From assembly GCF_000190735.1 (NCBI RefSeq), contig NC_015177.1:2108001-2172000 (forward strand): a stretch of DNA of 64,000 bases, written 5' to 3'. The stretch comes from Pseudopedobacter saltans DSM 12145 (GTDB lineage Bacteria > Bacteroidota > Bacteroidia > Sphingobacteriales > Sphingobacteriaceae). The notes beneath the pieces are model-generated. The model was not told the DNA's origin. It saw only the letters and a list, made by a program, of their open reading frames with translations, and did no database searches. Position 1 is the first letter of the stretch; each line of letters opens with the position of its first letter. Of the stretch, positions 47,306-57,313 are shown piece after piece. A program made the translations under genes and the position numbers.

Positions 47306-47906
47306 TTCCGGTCTTTTTTTGCTTATTTAAAATGTTAGACAAGAGATCTCTTGCCCTGAAAAGTTGCGCTTTCACAGTACCTAAAGGAAGCATCAGCTGT
47401 TCTGCTATCTCTTCATATGATAGTTCATCGAAATATCTTAACACAACCAATGTGCGATACCTGTCCGGCAATCTGTTTACTATATCTTTCAATAGTTCAC
47501 CTTGTTGCTTTTTAATAGAAGACTCTTCAGGGTTCATGTCGTTGCTTTGAATCGAGAACATATATTCCTCACCCTCGTCATTCAGCACACTATCTATTGA
47601 TGTAGTTACAATTCTCTTTTTTCTGATAAAATCGATACTCCCATTTGTGGCAATACGAAATAACCAGGTACTAAACGCAAAGTCGGCTTTGTATTTATCC
47701 AGGTTTTCGAATGCTTTGGCAAAGGTCGAAACCGTTAAATCCATCGCATCATCTTTATTATTTACCATTTTCAAAACCATAAAGTAGATAGAATCCTTAT
47801 AGCGATGCATTAATTCTGCATAAGCCCTTTGATTTCCACTTCTTGCACTTTGAACAAGGTTATAGTCATTTCGAGCGTTTTCTGAAAAATTAGGATTTAT
47901 TTCCAT
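47295..47906 (-). CDS. ECF-type RNA polymerase sigma factor
   Basis: 203 residues. Region 2 holds YAELMHRYKDSIYFMVLKMVNNKDDAMDLTVSTFAKAFENLDKYKADFAFSTWLFRIATN. Region 4 holds LPDRYRTLVVLRYFDELSYEEIAEQLMLPLGTVKAQLFRARDLL. No anti-sigma gene or SusC/FecR partner lies next to it. Instead it overlaps the glycosyltransferase gene upstream (10 bases) and rsmG downstream (11 bases). It resembles the stand-alone Bacteroidota sigma factors whose regulator, if any, is unknown. Confidence 0.92.
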   Translation of the reverse strand: MEINPNFSENARNDYNLVQSARSGNQRAYAELMHRYKDSIYFMVLKMVNNKDDAMDLTVSTFAKAFENLDKYKADFAFSTWLFRIATNGSIDFIRKKRIVTTSIDSVLNDEGEEYMFSIQSNDMNPEESSIKKQQGELLKDIVNRLPDRYRTLVVLRYFDELSYEEIAEQLMLPLGTVKAQLFRARDLLSNILNKQKKTGNEF

Positions 47907-49018
47907 GATACTTTTTTCCTGAAAAGTCGTCTAAAGCTAATAAACATTAAAAACAGATAATAAAATAAATCTAAAAACAACAAACTCCAAACCAGATCTT
48001 TGCAACGTAAAATAGTTAAAGATTTTTTATAAACTAAAGTTTGCAATAAAAATCTTATAAAGAAAATCCCCAATACGTAAGGCCACTGTATCTTAAAACT
48101 CAAACATACAACTAAAAATATATAAAAACCTATGGCCGATGTTCCTTGTAAACTCAATTGAAATTTATGTGCCTTTTTATATGCTGTACCGGCACCAAAA
48201 TGTCTGATCTTTTGTATCCAATAGCTTTTCCAGGTGGTTTTTGGTGCACTATAAATATGAGACTGCTCTCGGATTTCTATTGCAGTATTATAACTACTAG
48301 CGTTTTGATTAACAAACAAGTCATCATCACCGGAAGGAATATGCATATGAGAAGCAAAGCCTTTATTCTTAAAAAAAAGGGACTTTTTATAAGAAAGATT
48401 ACGTCCAACTCCCATATATGGCATTCCGTTAAGTGCAAAAGAGAAGTAATTCAAGGCAGTTTGAAATGTTTCATAACGTATCAGCCAGTTCAGTAATCCC
48501 TTTTTCTTTTCGTACGGAGAATAACCCAATACAATTTCCGTATCTGGATTTCTATAACTTGAGCACATAGTGGATAGCCATTCTTCAGATACTGGTTTAC
48601 AATCCGCATCGGTAAAAACCAATATTTCATTTGAAGCAGCTTTAATCCCTAAAGTCATTGCAAACTTTTTACCTGTCTTATATAAAGCATGTTCCTCTTT
48701 AGTAACAACTTTTAGATTAGCATACTGCGCTTTAAAATCACGAAGAACCTCCTCAGAATTATCAAAAGAACAATCATTAACTACTACAACTTCAAAATCG
48801 ATCCCCCTTTGCTGAAAAATCAAAGGCAGGTTTTCTTGCAGATTTTTAGATTCGTTTCTAGCGCAAATCACAACTGAAACTTTAAAGTCGTGATTTATCT
48901 TTTCCTGTTCCGGAACATATAAATTAAGCTTTCTTTGAACTATCAAAAGATAGTAAAGCTGAATCAGAAAAAATAGAAGTAAAAAGGCAAGTAAAGAGTA
49001 TTCTAAATATGCTTCCAA
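47897..49018 (-). CDS. Membrane-anchored family 2 glycosyltransferase
   Basis: 373 residues. One N-terminal membrane span (LLAFLLLFFLIQLYYLLIV) is followed by a GT-A domain: VSVVICARNESKNL, VVVVNDCSFDNS, the metal-binding FTDADCKP, and IPSGDDDLFVNQ with a likely catalytic Asp. WIQKIRHFGAG resembles the QxxRW-type acceptor motif. Two or three membrane spans near the C-terminus are typical of processive or polyprenol-linked enzymes. The sugar and acceptor are unknown. It heads the operon with the sigma factor, rsmG and probably dprA. Confidence 0.88.
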   Translation of the reverse strand: MEAYLEYSLLAFLLLFFLIQLYYLLIVQRKLNLYVPEQEKINHDFKVSVVICARNESKNLQENLPLIFQQRGIDFEVVVVNDCSFDNSEEVLRDFKAQYANLKVVTKEEHALYKTGKKFAMTLGIKAASNEILVFTDADCKPVSEEWLSTMCSSYRNPDTEIVLGYSPYEKKKGLLNWLIRYETFQTALNYFSFALNGMPYMGVGRNLSYKKSLFFKNKGFASHMHIPSGDDDLFVNQNASSYNTAIEIREQSHIYSAPKTTWKSYWIQKIRHFGAGTAYKKAHKFQLSLQGTSAIGFYIFLVVCLSFKIQWPYVLGIFFIRFLLQTLVYKKSLTILRCKDLVWSLLFLDLFYYLFLMFISFRRLFRKKVSWK

Positions 49019-49227
49019 TTAAGTTTTATTTTAAGCTTGCAAATTTCTCAATTTAAACCAAAAAACAAATTTTAGTAGCTTAAAAAACACAACATACGTC
49101 AAAAATCGAAATAAAAAGATACAATTAACTCAATCAATTTCCTTTATTAAGGAGTGGGAAGATGAAGCAAAAAACCCTTAACGGATTTAAAAAACTAAAC
49201 GAATATCTAAATTAAGGGCAATTAAAA

Positions 49228-50088
49228 TTATGTATTTACACTTTCTCCTCCGTTAGGATGCAATACCTGACCGGAAATATATGATGCTCCTTGCGACGCA
49301 AGAAAAACGTAGCATGAAGCTACCTCGTTTGGCTGCCCTACCCGACCCATAGGAGAATCAGAGCCAAATTTGGATACCTTTTCTTTATCAAATGTCGCGG
49401 GAATCAACGGTGTCCAGATAGGGCCCGGCGCCACAGCATTTACCCGAATACCTTTTTTCATCAGAGACATAGACAATGAGCGCGTGAACGCAACTATTGC
49501 TCCCTTGGTTGCCGAGTAATCTAAAAGTTCAGGACTGCCTCTGTAAGCTGTCACCGACGCGGTATTAATAATACTTGAACCTTTTTTCAAATATTTCAGC
49601 GCTGCACTGACCATATAAAACTGGGAGAAGATATTTACGTCAAAAGTTCTTTTCAATTGTTCAGCAGAAATATCGGTAATTTCTTTCTGCGGAAATTGCA
49701 AAGCCGCATTATTAATTAATATATCAACGGTCCCAAACTTTTCAACCGTTTTTTCAACGATCTCCTGACAATGCTTTTCCATTCCCACGTCTCCCGGTAT
49801 AACCAAACACAGAGAACCTTCTTTTTCGACCAACTCTTTTGTTCTTTTCGCATCTTCATGTTCATTCAAATAAGCAATAGCAATATTAGCTCCTTCATGA
49901 GCAAAAGCTACGGATATTGCTCTGCCGATACCGCTGTCTCCACCTGTTATCAACACCGTTTTTCCTTTAAAAAAATCTTTAGAGTCCCTTACCTTGTATT
50001 CTGGTTCAGGATTCATTAAATACTCTTTACCTGGTTGTTGAGTCTGCTTTTGCTCTGGCTGCTTTACTTTTTTCTCATCTTTTTTCAT
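49228..50088 (-). CDS. SDR-family oxidoreductase (YghA/glucose-dehydrogenase-like)
   Basis: 286 residues from the ATG at 50088; in-frame ATGs at 50118 and 50124 would add 10-12 residues and cannot be excluded. A charged Gln/Lys-rich N-tail precedes the Rossmann fold: VLITGGDSGIGRA (cofactor), NNAAL, Ser in NTASVTAYRGS and the catalytic YSATKGA. The C-terminal PGPIWTPLIPATF and SYISGQVLHPNGG match the YghA-type subgroup. The substrate is not known. Confidence 0.88.
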   Translation of the reverse strand: MKKDEKKVKQPEQKQTQQPGKEYLMNPEPEYKVRDSKDFFKGKTVLITGGDSGIGRAISVAFAHEGANIAIAYLNEHEDAKRTKELVEKEGSLCLVIPGDVGMEKHCQEIVEKTVEKFGTVDILINNAALQFPQKEITDISAEQLKRTFDVNIFSQFYMVSAALKYLKKGSSIINTASVTAYRGSPELLDYSATKGAIVAFTRSLSMSLMKKGIRVNAVAPGPIWTPLIPATFDKEKVSKFGSDSPMGRVGQPNEVASCYVFLASQGASYISGQVLHPNGGESVNT

Positions 50089-50208
50089 AGTTTTAGATAT
50101 TTCTCTAATATTATCCATTACCATACCAAAACCAGTTCTATAGAAGTTCCAAAGGTTTCTTTACAAAGAAAGGAAGGTCACCTTAACTGTTTGTGCAGTA
50201 AATTTTAC

Positions 50209-50216
50209 TATTTTTG
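50209..50216 (+). promoter_or_regulatory. -7 box upstream of tgt
   Basis: TATTTTTG matches TAnnTTTG. A TTTG lies 15 bases upstream (50190-50193), a little close for a -33 element. It would give a leader of about 15 bases before the ATG at 50237. Confidence 0.4.
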
Positions 50217-50236
50217 CGCTCCTTATATTGAATTTG

Positions 50237-51367
50237 ATGAAGTTTAAACTATCTGCACAGGATAAATTTTCGAAAGCAAGAGCCGGTGAAATAGAAACAG
50301 ATCACGGAACGATACAAACACCTATTTTCATGCCTGTTGGCACAGCCGGAACTGTAAAAGCTGTCCACCAGAGAGAACTTAGAGACGATATCAAAGCCCA
50401 GATTATTTTAGGTAACACTTATCACCTTTACCTGAGACCAGGACTGGATGTCATTAAAAAAGCAGGTGGTCTTCATAAATTCAATGGCTGGGAAAAGCCA
50501 ATCCTAACAGATAGCGGTGGTTATCAGGTTTATTCTCTAACGGAAGTAAGAAAAATCAAGGAAGAAGGTGTGACTTTTAAATCACATATAGACGGCTCTA
50601 AGCATCTTTTTACGCCGGAAAACGTAATGGATATCCAGCGAACGATTGGAGCCGATATTATAATGGCTTTTGACGAGTGTACGCCCTACCCATGTGATTA
50701 TAATTATGCCAGAAAATCACTGGACATGACACACAGATGGCTAAAAAGATGTATAGACAGATTTGATTCTACTAAACCAAAATACGGATATTCTCAAACC
50801 TTATTCCCTATCGTACAGGGCTCTGTATATAAATATTTAAGAAAAAAATCGGCGGAATTCATTGCAGAACAAAACAGAGAAGGAAATGCTATTGGCGGAT
50901 TGTCTGTAGGCGAGCCTGCAGAAGAAATGTATGCCATGACTGAAGTGGTTTGTGAGATCTTACCTACCGAAAAGCCGAGATATTTGATGGGTGTAGGTAC
51001 TCCAATAAATATTCTCGAAAATATAGCTTTGGGAATTGATATGTTCGATTGTGTTATGCCTACCAGAAATGCCCGAAATGGAATGTTATTCACCAGAAAT
51101 GGCATTATCAATATCAAAAACGAAAAGTGGAAGGATGACTTCTCTCCAATAGATCCGGACAGTGATTTGTATTCTGATTTAGTATACTCTAAAGCATATT
51201 TGAGGCATCTGATACATTCTAAAGAAATTTTAGGAGCACAAATTGCTTCATTACATAACTTACATTTTTATCTTTGGTTAGTAAAAGAAGCCAGAGAAAA
51301 AATTATATCTGGAGAATTTTACGAGTGGAAAAATAAAATGGTCAAAGTTCTGGGACAAAGGCTTTAA
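50237..51367 (+). CDS. tgt: tRNA-guanine transglycosylase (queuine/preQ1), Bacteroidota type
   Basis: 376 residues from the ATG at 50237 (a TTG at 50228 is ignored). It swaps guanine 34 for preQ1 in GUN-anticodon tRNAs. Seen are LTDSGGYQVYSL with Asp, FDECTPYP, GGLSVGEP for base binding, and the nucleophile Asp in MFDCVMPTRNARNG. The zinc motif of the E. coli enzyme (CxCxxC, then His) is changed: IDPDSDLYSDLVYSKAYLRHL has no Cys, while the His in SLHNLHFY remains. I believe related Bacteroidota proteins share this, but that needs checking. Its stop overlaps the next ATG. Confidence 0.93.
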   Translation: MKFKLSAQDKFSKARAGEIETDHGTIQTPIFMPVGTAGTVKAVHQRELRDDIKAQIILGNTYHLYLRPGLDVIKKAGGLHKFNGWEKPILTDSGGYQVYSLTEVRKIKEEGVTFKSHIDGSKHLFTPENVMDIQRTIGADIIMAFDECTPYPCDYNYARKSLDMTHRWLKRCIDRFDSTKPKYGYSQTLFPIVQGSVYKYLRKKSAEFIAEQNREGNAIGGLSVGEPAEEMYAMTEVVCEILPTEKPRYLMGVGTPINILENIALGIDMFDCVMPTRNARNGMLFTRNGIINIKNEKWKDDFSPIDPDSDLYSDLVYSKAYLRHLIHSKEILGAQIASLHNLHFYLWLVKEAREKIISGEFYEWKNKMVKVLGQRL

Positions 51368-52461
51368 TGAAATTTCTAGACAAATACATCAAACTGATTG
51401 ATTGGTATATCATAAGGAAATACCTTGGTACATTTGTATTTACAATGGCCATCTTCACGTTAATTTCTGTTGTTTTTGATATATCGGAAAAACTGGATGA
51501 CTTTTTGAAAAGCCGGGCCACATTCAGTCAGGTGGTGTTTGAATATTATGCAGGATTTATTCCATTTTACCTGAATTTTCTAAATCCGCTAATTAATTTT
51601 ATTTCAGTTATTTTTTTCACTGCAAAAATGGCCGATCAAACTGAAATTGTTCCCATTTTAACCAGCGGAGCCAGTTTCAACAGATTTTTAAGACCATATT
51701 TTGTAGCGGCTACAGTCATTTTCATCTTCAACATAGGTTTCAATCTTTTCGTAATACCCGAGACCAATAGATTGATGATCAATTTCGAGAATACTTATAC
51801 AAAAATCAAAGATACTTCAAGAAACAACGTCCACTTACAATTGGATTCCAACACGTATATATATATGGAATCCTTTGATAATCTTAGGAATTCCGGCTAT
51901 AAATTTTCTCTCGAAAAATTTGATAAAAAGGATCTTAAAGAGAAATTAATGGCCGACAGGATATCCTGGGATTCAGTGAGCCACAAATGGAAAATTGAAA
52001 ACTATACGATCAGATATGTTGACGGGTTGAAGGAGAAAATGGAAAATGGAACGGTGAAAGATACCACTCTTGACATGAAACCTATTGACTTCGATATCAG
52101 GGATAATATATATTCTGCAATGAATTTTTGGGAACTAAATGAAAAAATCGAGAAAGAAAAAATCAGAGGTTCAGGTGTTATGGTGAATTTGGAATTAGAA
52201 AAATATAAACGCTGGACTTATCCTTTTTCAACCTATGTTCTCACCTTAATCGGAGTAGCTTTATCTTCCAGAAAGGTTAGAGGCGGTGTTGGTTTACCAT
52301 TAGGTTTAGGTATACTATTAAGCTTTGTTTACATCTTATTTATCCAGTTTGCGAATGTATTTGCTTTAAAGGGTGGTTTACCTCCAATTATAGCGGTATT
52401 GATTCCAAATATGTTATTTGGCGCATTGGGCGTTTATCTCGCTATTAAAGCACCTAAATAG
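51367..52461 (+). CDS. LptF/LptG-family lipopolysaccharide export permease
   Basis: 364 residues of the YjgP/YjgQ family. Three N-terminal membrane spans (after IIRKYLGTFVFTMAIFTLISVVFDISEK) precede a periplasmic beta-jellyroll of about 160 residues. Three C-terminal spans follow, with ALSSRKVRGGVGLPLGLGILLSFVYILF. It forms part of the LptB2FG machine that lifts LPS out of the inner membrane. Its ATG overlaps the tgt stop by one base (TAATG), so translation is coupled. Confidence 0.93.
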   Translation: MKFLDKYIKLIDWYIIRKYLGTFVFTMAIFTLISVVFDISEKLDDFLKSRATFSQVVFEYYAGFIPFYLNFLNPLINFISVIFFTAKMADQTEIVPILTSGASFNRFLRPYFVAATVIFIFNIGFNLFVIPETNRLMINFENTYTKIKDTSRNNVHLQLDSNTYIYMESFDNLRNSGYKFSLEKFDKKDLKEKLMADRISWDSVSHKWKIENYTIRYVDGLKEKMENGTVKDTTLDMKPIDFDIRDNIYSAMNFWELNEKIEKEKIRGSGVMVNLELEKYKRWTYPFSTYVLTLIGVALSSRKVRGGVGLPLGLGILLSFVYILFIQFANVFALKGGLPPIIAVLIPNMLFGALGVYLAIKAPK

Positions 52462-52636
52462 CTTGTTGGTTGATTGGCCCTGGCGTATATTTGTAATAGC
52501 TACCGTAGCTCCGTTGATCTTTTTCAGTCTACGCTCTTTACTCTTTGATCATTAGCCTTAATACCTCACTCATGACCTAATGTATCAATTTCAATAGGAT
52601 TAATTTATTACAAGGGGTTTACCCTAATTTTACATC

Positions 52637-53524
52637 ATGAAATTGAAAATAAGCAACGATCTGATCTTACATTTCACGGTAATGATCTGGGGATTTACAG
52701 CTATTCTTGGCGCACTAATCTCCATCGGAGAAACCCATTTGGTTTGGTACCGGGTCTTGCTTGCAGCACTCTCTCTGTACATTTACTTCAAGATAAAAAA
52801 GGTAAACTTTAAAGTTTCCCGCCAAAGCTTTTTAAAGATTTTTGCGACGGGTGGAATTGTCGGATTACACTGGATTCTATTTTTCGGGTCTATTAAGGCT
52901 TCTACGGTATCCGTTGGAATTGTATGCCTTTCTTCCCTAACTTTATTTACAGCCATCCTGGAGCCTTTATTTAAAGCCAAATCCATTTCTTTCATGGAAA
53001 TTTTGGTCGGAATTTTAATAATTTTCGGAATTTACACCATTTTTAAGTTCGAAACACAATATAAAACCGGAATTATAATGGGGATTTCAAGCGCGTTTTG
53101 CGCCAGTATTTTTTCCATAATTAACTCCAAGTTAATCAAAAACAACAGCGCTCCGGTCATTACATTTTACGAAATGTTAGGTGCCTTTTTCTGGATATCA
53201 GTTTATCTTATCATCACTCGCGGTTTTAATAATGAAATAATCCCAAACACTAAGGACATTATTTATTTATTAATTCTAAGCACCATTTGTACCTCCTTTG
53301 CATACGTATTAGGTGTACATGTAATGAAAGAACTTAGCGCTTTTAAAGTCGCATTAGTAACTAATCTGGAACCTATTTATTCTATCATCTTAGCATTAAT
53401 TATATTCGGCCAGAGCGAAGCCATGACAAGCGGATTTTATATCGGAGCGATTATTATTTTGACTTCTGTATTTATGTATCCCATAATAAAAACCAGGTAT
53501 ACAAAACGGCAAATAAATCCTTAA
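52637..53524 (+). CDS. DMT-superfamily (EamA) transporter
   Basis: 295 residues with ten predicted membrane spans in two EamA repeats. The first begins LILHFTVMIWGFTAILGALISIGE and the second near TGIIMGISSAFCASIFSIIN. Short basic C-tail (KTRYTKRQINP). Family members export amino acids or other metabolites; the substrate cannot be named. A TAATTTTA box ends four bases before the ATG. Confidence 0.88.
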   Translation: MKLKISNDLILHFTVMIWGFTAILGALISIGETHLVWYRVLLAALSLYIYFKIKKVNFKVSRQSFLKIFATGGIVGLHWILFFGSIKASTVSVGIVCLSSLTLFTAILEPLFKAKSISFMEILVGILIIFGIYTIFKFETQYKTGIIMGISSAFCASIFSIINSKLIKNNSAPVITFYEMLGAFFWISVYLIITRGFNNEIIPNTKDIIYLLILSTICTSFAYVLGVHVMKELSAFKVALVTNLEPIYSIILALIIFGQSEAMTSGFYIGAIIILTSVFMYPIIKTRYTKRQINP

Positions 53525-54464
53525 AAAACATCCCGGTACAGTAGTAGCCTAATAGCGTATTTCTTCTGTTCCCTAGAGACATTTCACTATCTCTTTTTAA
53601 CTCATTTATCAGCTATAAACGCAAGGCAAATATAGCACATATATAGGCCCAGCCAATACCGGTTCATCGTAATAATCAAGGCTACTCTTCGTTATCTATT
53701 CTCATAAGAAGCGAACTATTCAAACTAGTAATTAGCTACCTGAACAGCCTGCGTATTCAGAAGATCTTCGAGTGATCTATTTGAATAAAAAAAAGAAAAG
53801 CAGAACATTCCCAACGACAAACATCAATTCAACCCAGCCAAATCTTTAGATAAAACTCCTTAGAAAAACACCTCTCCGATAAAGCTAAAAAGACGCCCGA
53901 ATCATTCGACACTTATTTAAAACTAACAGCACAAATCAAAATAGTCTCTACAATAGATTAGGACTTAATACAACTGGTCATCGCTACGGACATCACAAGA
54001 TTTAATTTCATAAAACACAATACAAATTTTACACTAAGAACTTTTAAAAACTCAAAAATAATCACTTAAAATATTCTAAAATAATCACACGAAGGATAGC
54101 TAAACACATAAAAAAAAGGCGTCTAAATTCTAAAATTATTTTGTCGGAGATCATGCGAACCTAACATTCATTAGAATTGAAAGAGTATACAAAACGCCAA
54201 TTTCAATTAAAAAAAATCAAGAAATACGCTTCACTAAGTGTAATATACTTTCCAAAATAAAAAGACTATATTGCAATTAGAAAAACGACACTAAAGAGCA
54301 CAATAAACGTCATTAAAACAAAAAAAACATCAAGAAATCATAAAAAAAACAAAACAAATAATAACCTAATAATCAGTGTACTAAAAAAAGAAAATAAAGT
54401 ATAAATTCAACAAAAAAACCAACCCAAAAACTTAAATTACTAATATTTTTAGCTAAACAAAATA
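53525..54464. other. 940-base non-coding stretch
   Basis: No credible gene on either strand. The right two-thirds are extremely A-rich on the plus strand (many A6-A8 runs), ending just before the ATG at 54465. I see no RNA gene, IS end or CRISPR pattern. It presumably holds the promoter of the following 2.8-kb gene and perhaps remnants of a lost gene. Confidence 0.5.
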
Positions 54465-57311
54465 ATGCATCTTTATAAAATAATAATATCATTAAAAATC
54501 AGTTACTTATTACTAATTATATCAACAACAACTTCACATAATGTTTTTGCGCAGTTTTTCAATGGAAGCCAAAACCACCCTAGTGTAAAGTTCAAGCAAA
54601 TAACACAACCAGGTTATCAAATCATCTTTCCTCAGGATGCAACTGAACAAGCACAAAAAGTAGCCAATGTATTAGAACATGCAATCAAAGATGTCAGCAA
54701 AAGTTTAGGTCACTCCCCTCGCCCCATTAGTATCATTTTACAGATACAAACCACCGAAGCTAACGGCTTTGTGCAGATGGCTCCAAGGAGAATGGAATTA
54801 TACACTATCCCATCACAGGAGTTCGACTTTCAAGACTGGCTAAGTAGTTTGGTTATACACGAACTCAGACACGTAGTTCAATATGACAAGTTGGTTCCAA
54901 ATCTAGGAGCTCCTCTTTTTGAAGAACTGAAACTTGCTCTTTTTGGAGTCAATTTACCGGCTTGGTTTTTCGAAGGGGATGCCACAATCACCGAGACATT
55001 ATTGACTGAAGCAGGAAGGGGAAGACAACCAATTTTTGATCAAAGTTTGAGAACCAACCTTCTTTCCAACAGAAAATATTCCTACTCAAAAAACTACCTG
55101 GGCTCATTAAAAAATATCACGCCCAATTACTACACCCTGGGATACTATATGACTGCCAAGTTGAGATATGATTATGGAAAAGACATTCTTAACAGCACAC
55201 TTTCAAGAATAGGAAAATTCCCTTTAAGACCATACAACTTTAGTCGCTCTTTAAAGCGAAACGGAGCATACACTACTACTCAACTTTACACCCAAACCAT
55301 GCAGTATTTGGATTCAGTTTGGACTGTAGAAAAACATAAAAGAATACCCCAAAAATATAACCCTCTAAATCCTGTATCTTTAAGACAACCGAGCAACTAT
55401 TTACTCCCTCTAGAAATAAGCAAAGACAGTATCTTATTTTTAAAAACATCTCTTTCAGAACCTAATCATATTGGAATATTACATGACAATATAGAGCAAA
55501 AAATAACAAGCATTGGCCCTCAGTTAGAGAATAATTTTTCTTATGCAAACGGTAAAATCACGTGGGATGAATATCGGCAGGATGAACGTTACGGCAAAAG
55601 AACATACAACGAGATCAATATATATAATTTACACACTAAGAAACACTCAACACTAACAAAAAGGAGCAAAAGCTTCTCTCCCGCTCTCTCTAAAGACGGG
55701 AAAAATATAGCTTTTGTAAGTGTTGACGATTCCGGAGATTTTAACCTTAAAGAAATTAGTCTCGATCAGAAAATCACCGAGCGAGCTTTTCCAAAATTTG
55801 AAGGATATATACTGCAAACTCCAAGCTATAGCAAGGATGGGAAAAAAGTTGTTGTAACGGGTGTAAACGAAAAGGGTAAAACAATTTTAATTTATGACAA
55901 AGACAAACAGCTTTGGACAAAATTATTCGAAGAAGAAAGGCAACTTATTTCCCGCCCGATTTTTGCACTAAATGGAATTTTATACAAAGCTCATTATACC
56001 GGTGTAGAGAATATCTTTTATTTCGATCTGGAGAAGAAAAAAAAATATCAAATCAGCAATTCTGAATTTGGGGCTACAAATGCAAGTTTAGTAAACTCGG
56101 AAGACGAGATTTTATTTAACGATTACCAGGCAGATGGTTACAACATCGTAAAAGCTATTTTAAAGCCTTATAAAGAAATTTCAGCACCAGACACAACCCA
56201 ATACAACCCTATCTTTTTAGATCGGCTTAAAACACAGGAAAACACTCAAAACGTATTCGAGAATATCCAATACAAGACTTATCCGATAAAAAAATATTCA
56301 GAGCTTGCACATCTTTTCTATTTCCATAGCTTAACTCCAATTGCAGAGAATCTGGACAATGATGCCCGCATAGGCTTTAATCTGGTTTCCGACAACAAGC
56401 TCAATACCCTTTCTTCTTCTATAGGTTATGCTTACAACTCAAGCATCGGCTCTAATGAATTTTTCTCTAAAATCAGCTACAAAAAATATTACCCCATATT
56501 TTCTGTGGATTATACAAATGAAGAAAATCTTTCCTATGCCAGACTCCCTGTACAGGGAGGATACAAACCCGTTCCGTTTACATGGCGAGAAAGCAGAACA
56601 AATTTCGAAGTATATGTACCATTTTTCAAAAACTGGCTCAATAAAGGTTTTTCAACCGGATTACGAATAGGTACTAGTTATATCCAAAAATCAGATCCTT
56701 CTATAAGACTTATAGGTTACAAAAAAACATTGTTATTTCCTATGCAGTATCAACTTTCCCTTTCTTACAGTACCACTAAAGCAGCTAGAGATTTGGCCCC
56801 TAAATTTGGTATCAGCATTTTGGCGAATTATCAAAATTACCCTTTCGATAATAAAGTGAATGGCGAATTCATTTATCTAAAATCAGCAATCTTTCTTCCG
56901 GGAATGTACACCAATCATAGCTTTCAATTGCGATACAGCCAACAACATTCCTCAGGAACCTTTGTTTATAACACAAGTATACCCAGAGCCAGAGGGTATA
57001 GCCACTTCTCTCCCATTGCAAAACTTGAAAACACGATGTTGCTAGATTATAAGCTTCCAATCGCTTATCCCGACTGGGAGCTAGGTCCAATCGCTTATAT
57101 CAAAAGGCTAAGAGGCGGCCTCTTTTCAGACTTTGAAAACTTCAACGCAGACAAAGCTTTTAAAAGTTATGGACTTTCATTTGGTGCGGACATGAATTTA
57201 TTGCGATATTACCTCCCAAATTTCGCATTAGATACAAGATTTATCATTCCAGCACAAAAAAATACATCAAAAAATGCGATATTCGAAATAGGTTTAACCT
57301 TCAACTATTAA
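54465..57311 (+). CDS. Putative zinc peptidase / beta-propeller / outer-membrane barrel fusion protein
   Basis: 948 residues. A signal peptide ends HNVFAQ. Residues about 40-290 look like an MA-clan zinc peptidase: LVIHELRHVVQYD gives the HExxH site (His132, His136) and WFFEGDATITET offers Glu170 as third ligand. Residues about 300-580 hold TolB/PD40-like blades (FSPALSKDGKNIAFVSVDDSGDFNL, PSYSKDGKKVVVTGVNEKGKT). From about 640 the sequence is rich in alternating polar/aromatic strands and ends in EIGLTFNY, typical of an outer-membrane barrel. The three-part layout suggests an outer-membrane protein that presents a peptidase-like domain. The function is unknown. The LapA-like gene follows after two bases. 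Confidence 0.8.
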   Translation: MHLYKIIISLKISYLLLIISTTTSHNVFAQFFNGSQNHPSVKFKQITQPGYQIIFPQDATEQAQKVANVLEHAIKDVSKSLGHSPRPISIILQIQTTEANGFVQMAPRRMELYTIPSQEFDFQDWLSSLVIHELRHVVQYDKLVPNLGAPLFEELKLALFGVNLPAWFFEGDATITETLLTEAGRGRQPIFDQSLRTNLLSNRKYSYSKNYLGSLKNITPNYYTLGYYMTAKLRYDYGKDILNSTLSRIGKFPLRPYNFSRSLKRNGAYTTTQLYTQTMQYLDSVWTVEKHKRIPQKYNPLNPVSLRQPSNYLLPLEISKDSILFLKTSLSEPNHIGILHDNIEQKITSIGPQLENNFSYANGKITWDEYRQDERYGKRTYNEINIYNLHTKKHSTLTKRSKSFSPALSKDGKNIAFVSVDDSGDFNLKEISLDQKITERAFPKFEGYILQTPSYSKDGKKVVVTGVNEKGKTILIYDKDKQLWTKLFEEERQLISRPIFALNGILYKAHYTGVENIFYFDLEKKKKYQISNSEFGATNASLVNSEDEILFNDYQADGYNIVKAILKPYKEISAPDTTQYNPIFLDRLKTQENTQNVFENIQYKTYPIKKYSELAHLFYFHSLTPIAENLDNDARIGFNLVSDNKLNTLSSSIGYAYNSSIGSNEFFSKISYKKYYPIFSVDYTNEENLSYARLPVQGGYKPVPFTWRESRTNFEVYVPFFKNWLNKGFSTGLRIGTSYIQKSDPSIRLIGYKKTLLFPMQYQLSLSYSTTKAARDLAPKFGISILANYQNYPFDNKVNGEFIYLKSAIFLPGMYTNHSFQLRYSQQHSSGTFVYNTSIPRARGYSHFSPIAKLENTMLLDYKLPIAYPDWELGPIAYIKRLRGGLFSDFENFNADKAFKSYGLSFGADMNLLRYYLPNFALDTRFIIPAQKNTSKNAIFEIGLTFNY

Positions 57312-57313
57312 GG

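Noticed and set aside
46977-47330. 117-codon open frame antisense to rsmG
   Set aside because: Covered by a strongly supported gene on the other strand; no recognisable protein.
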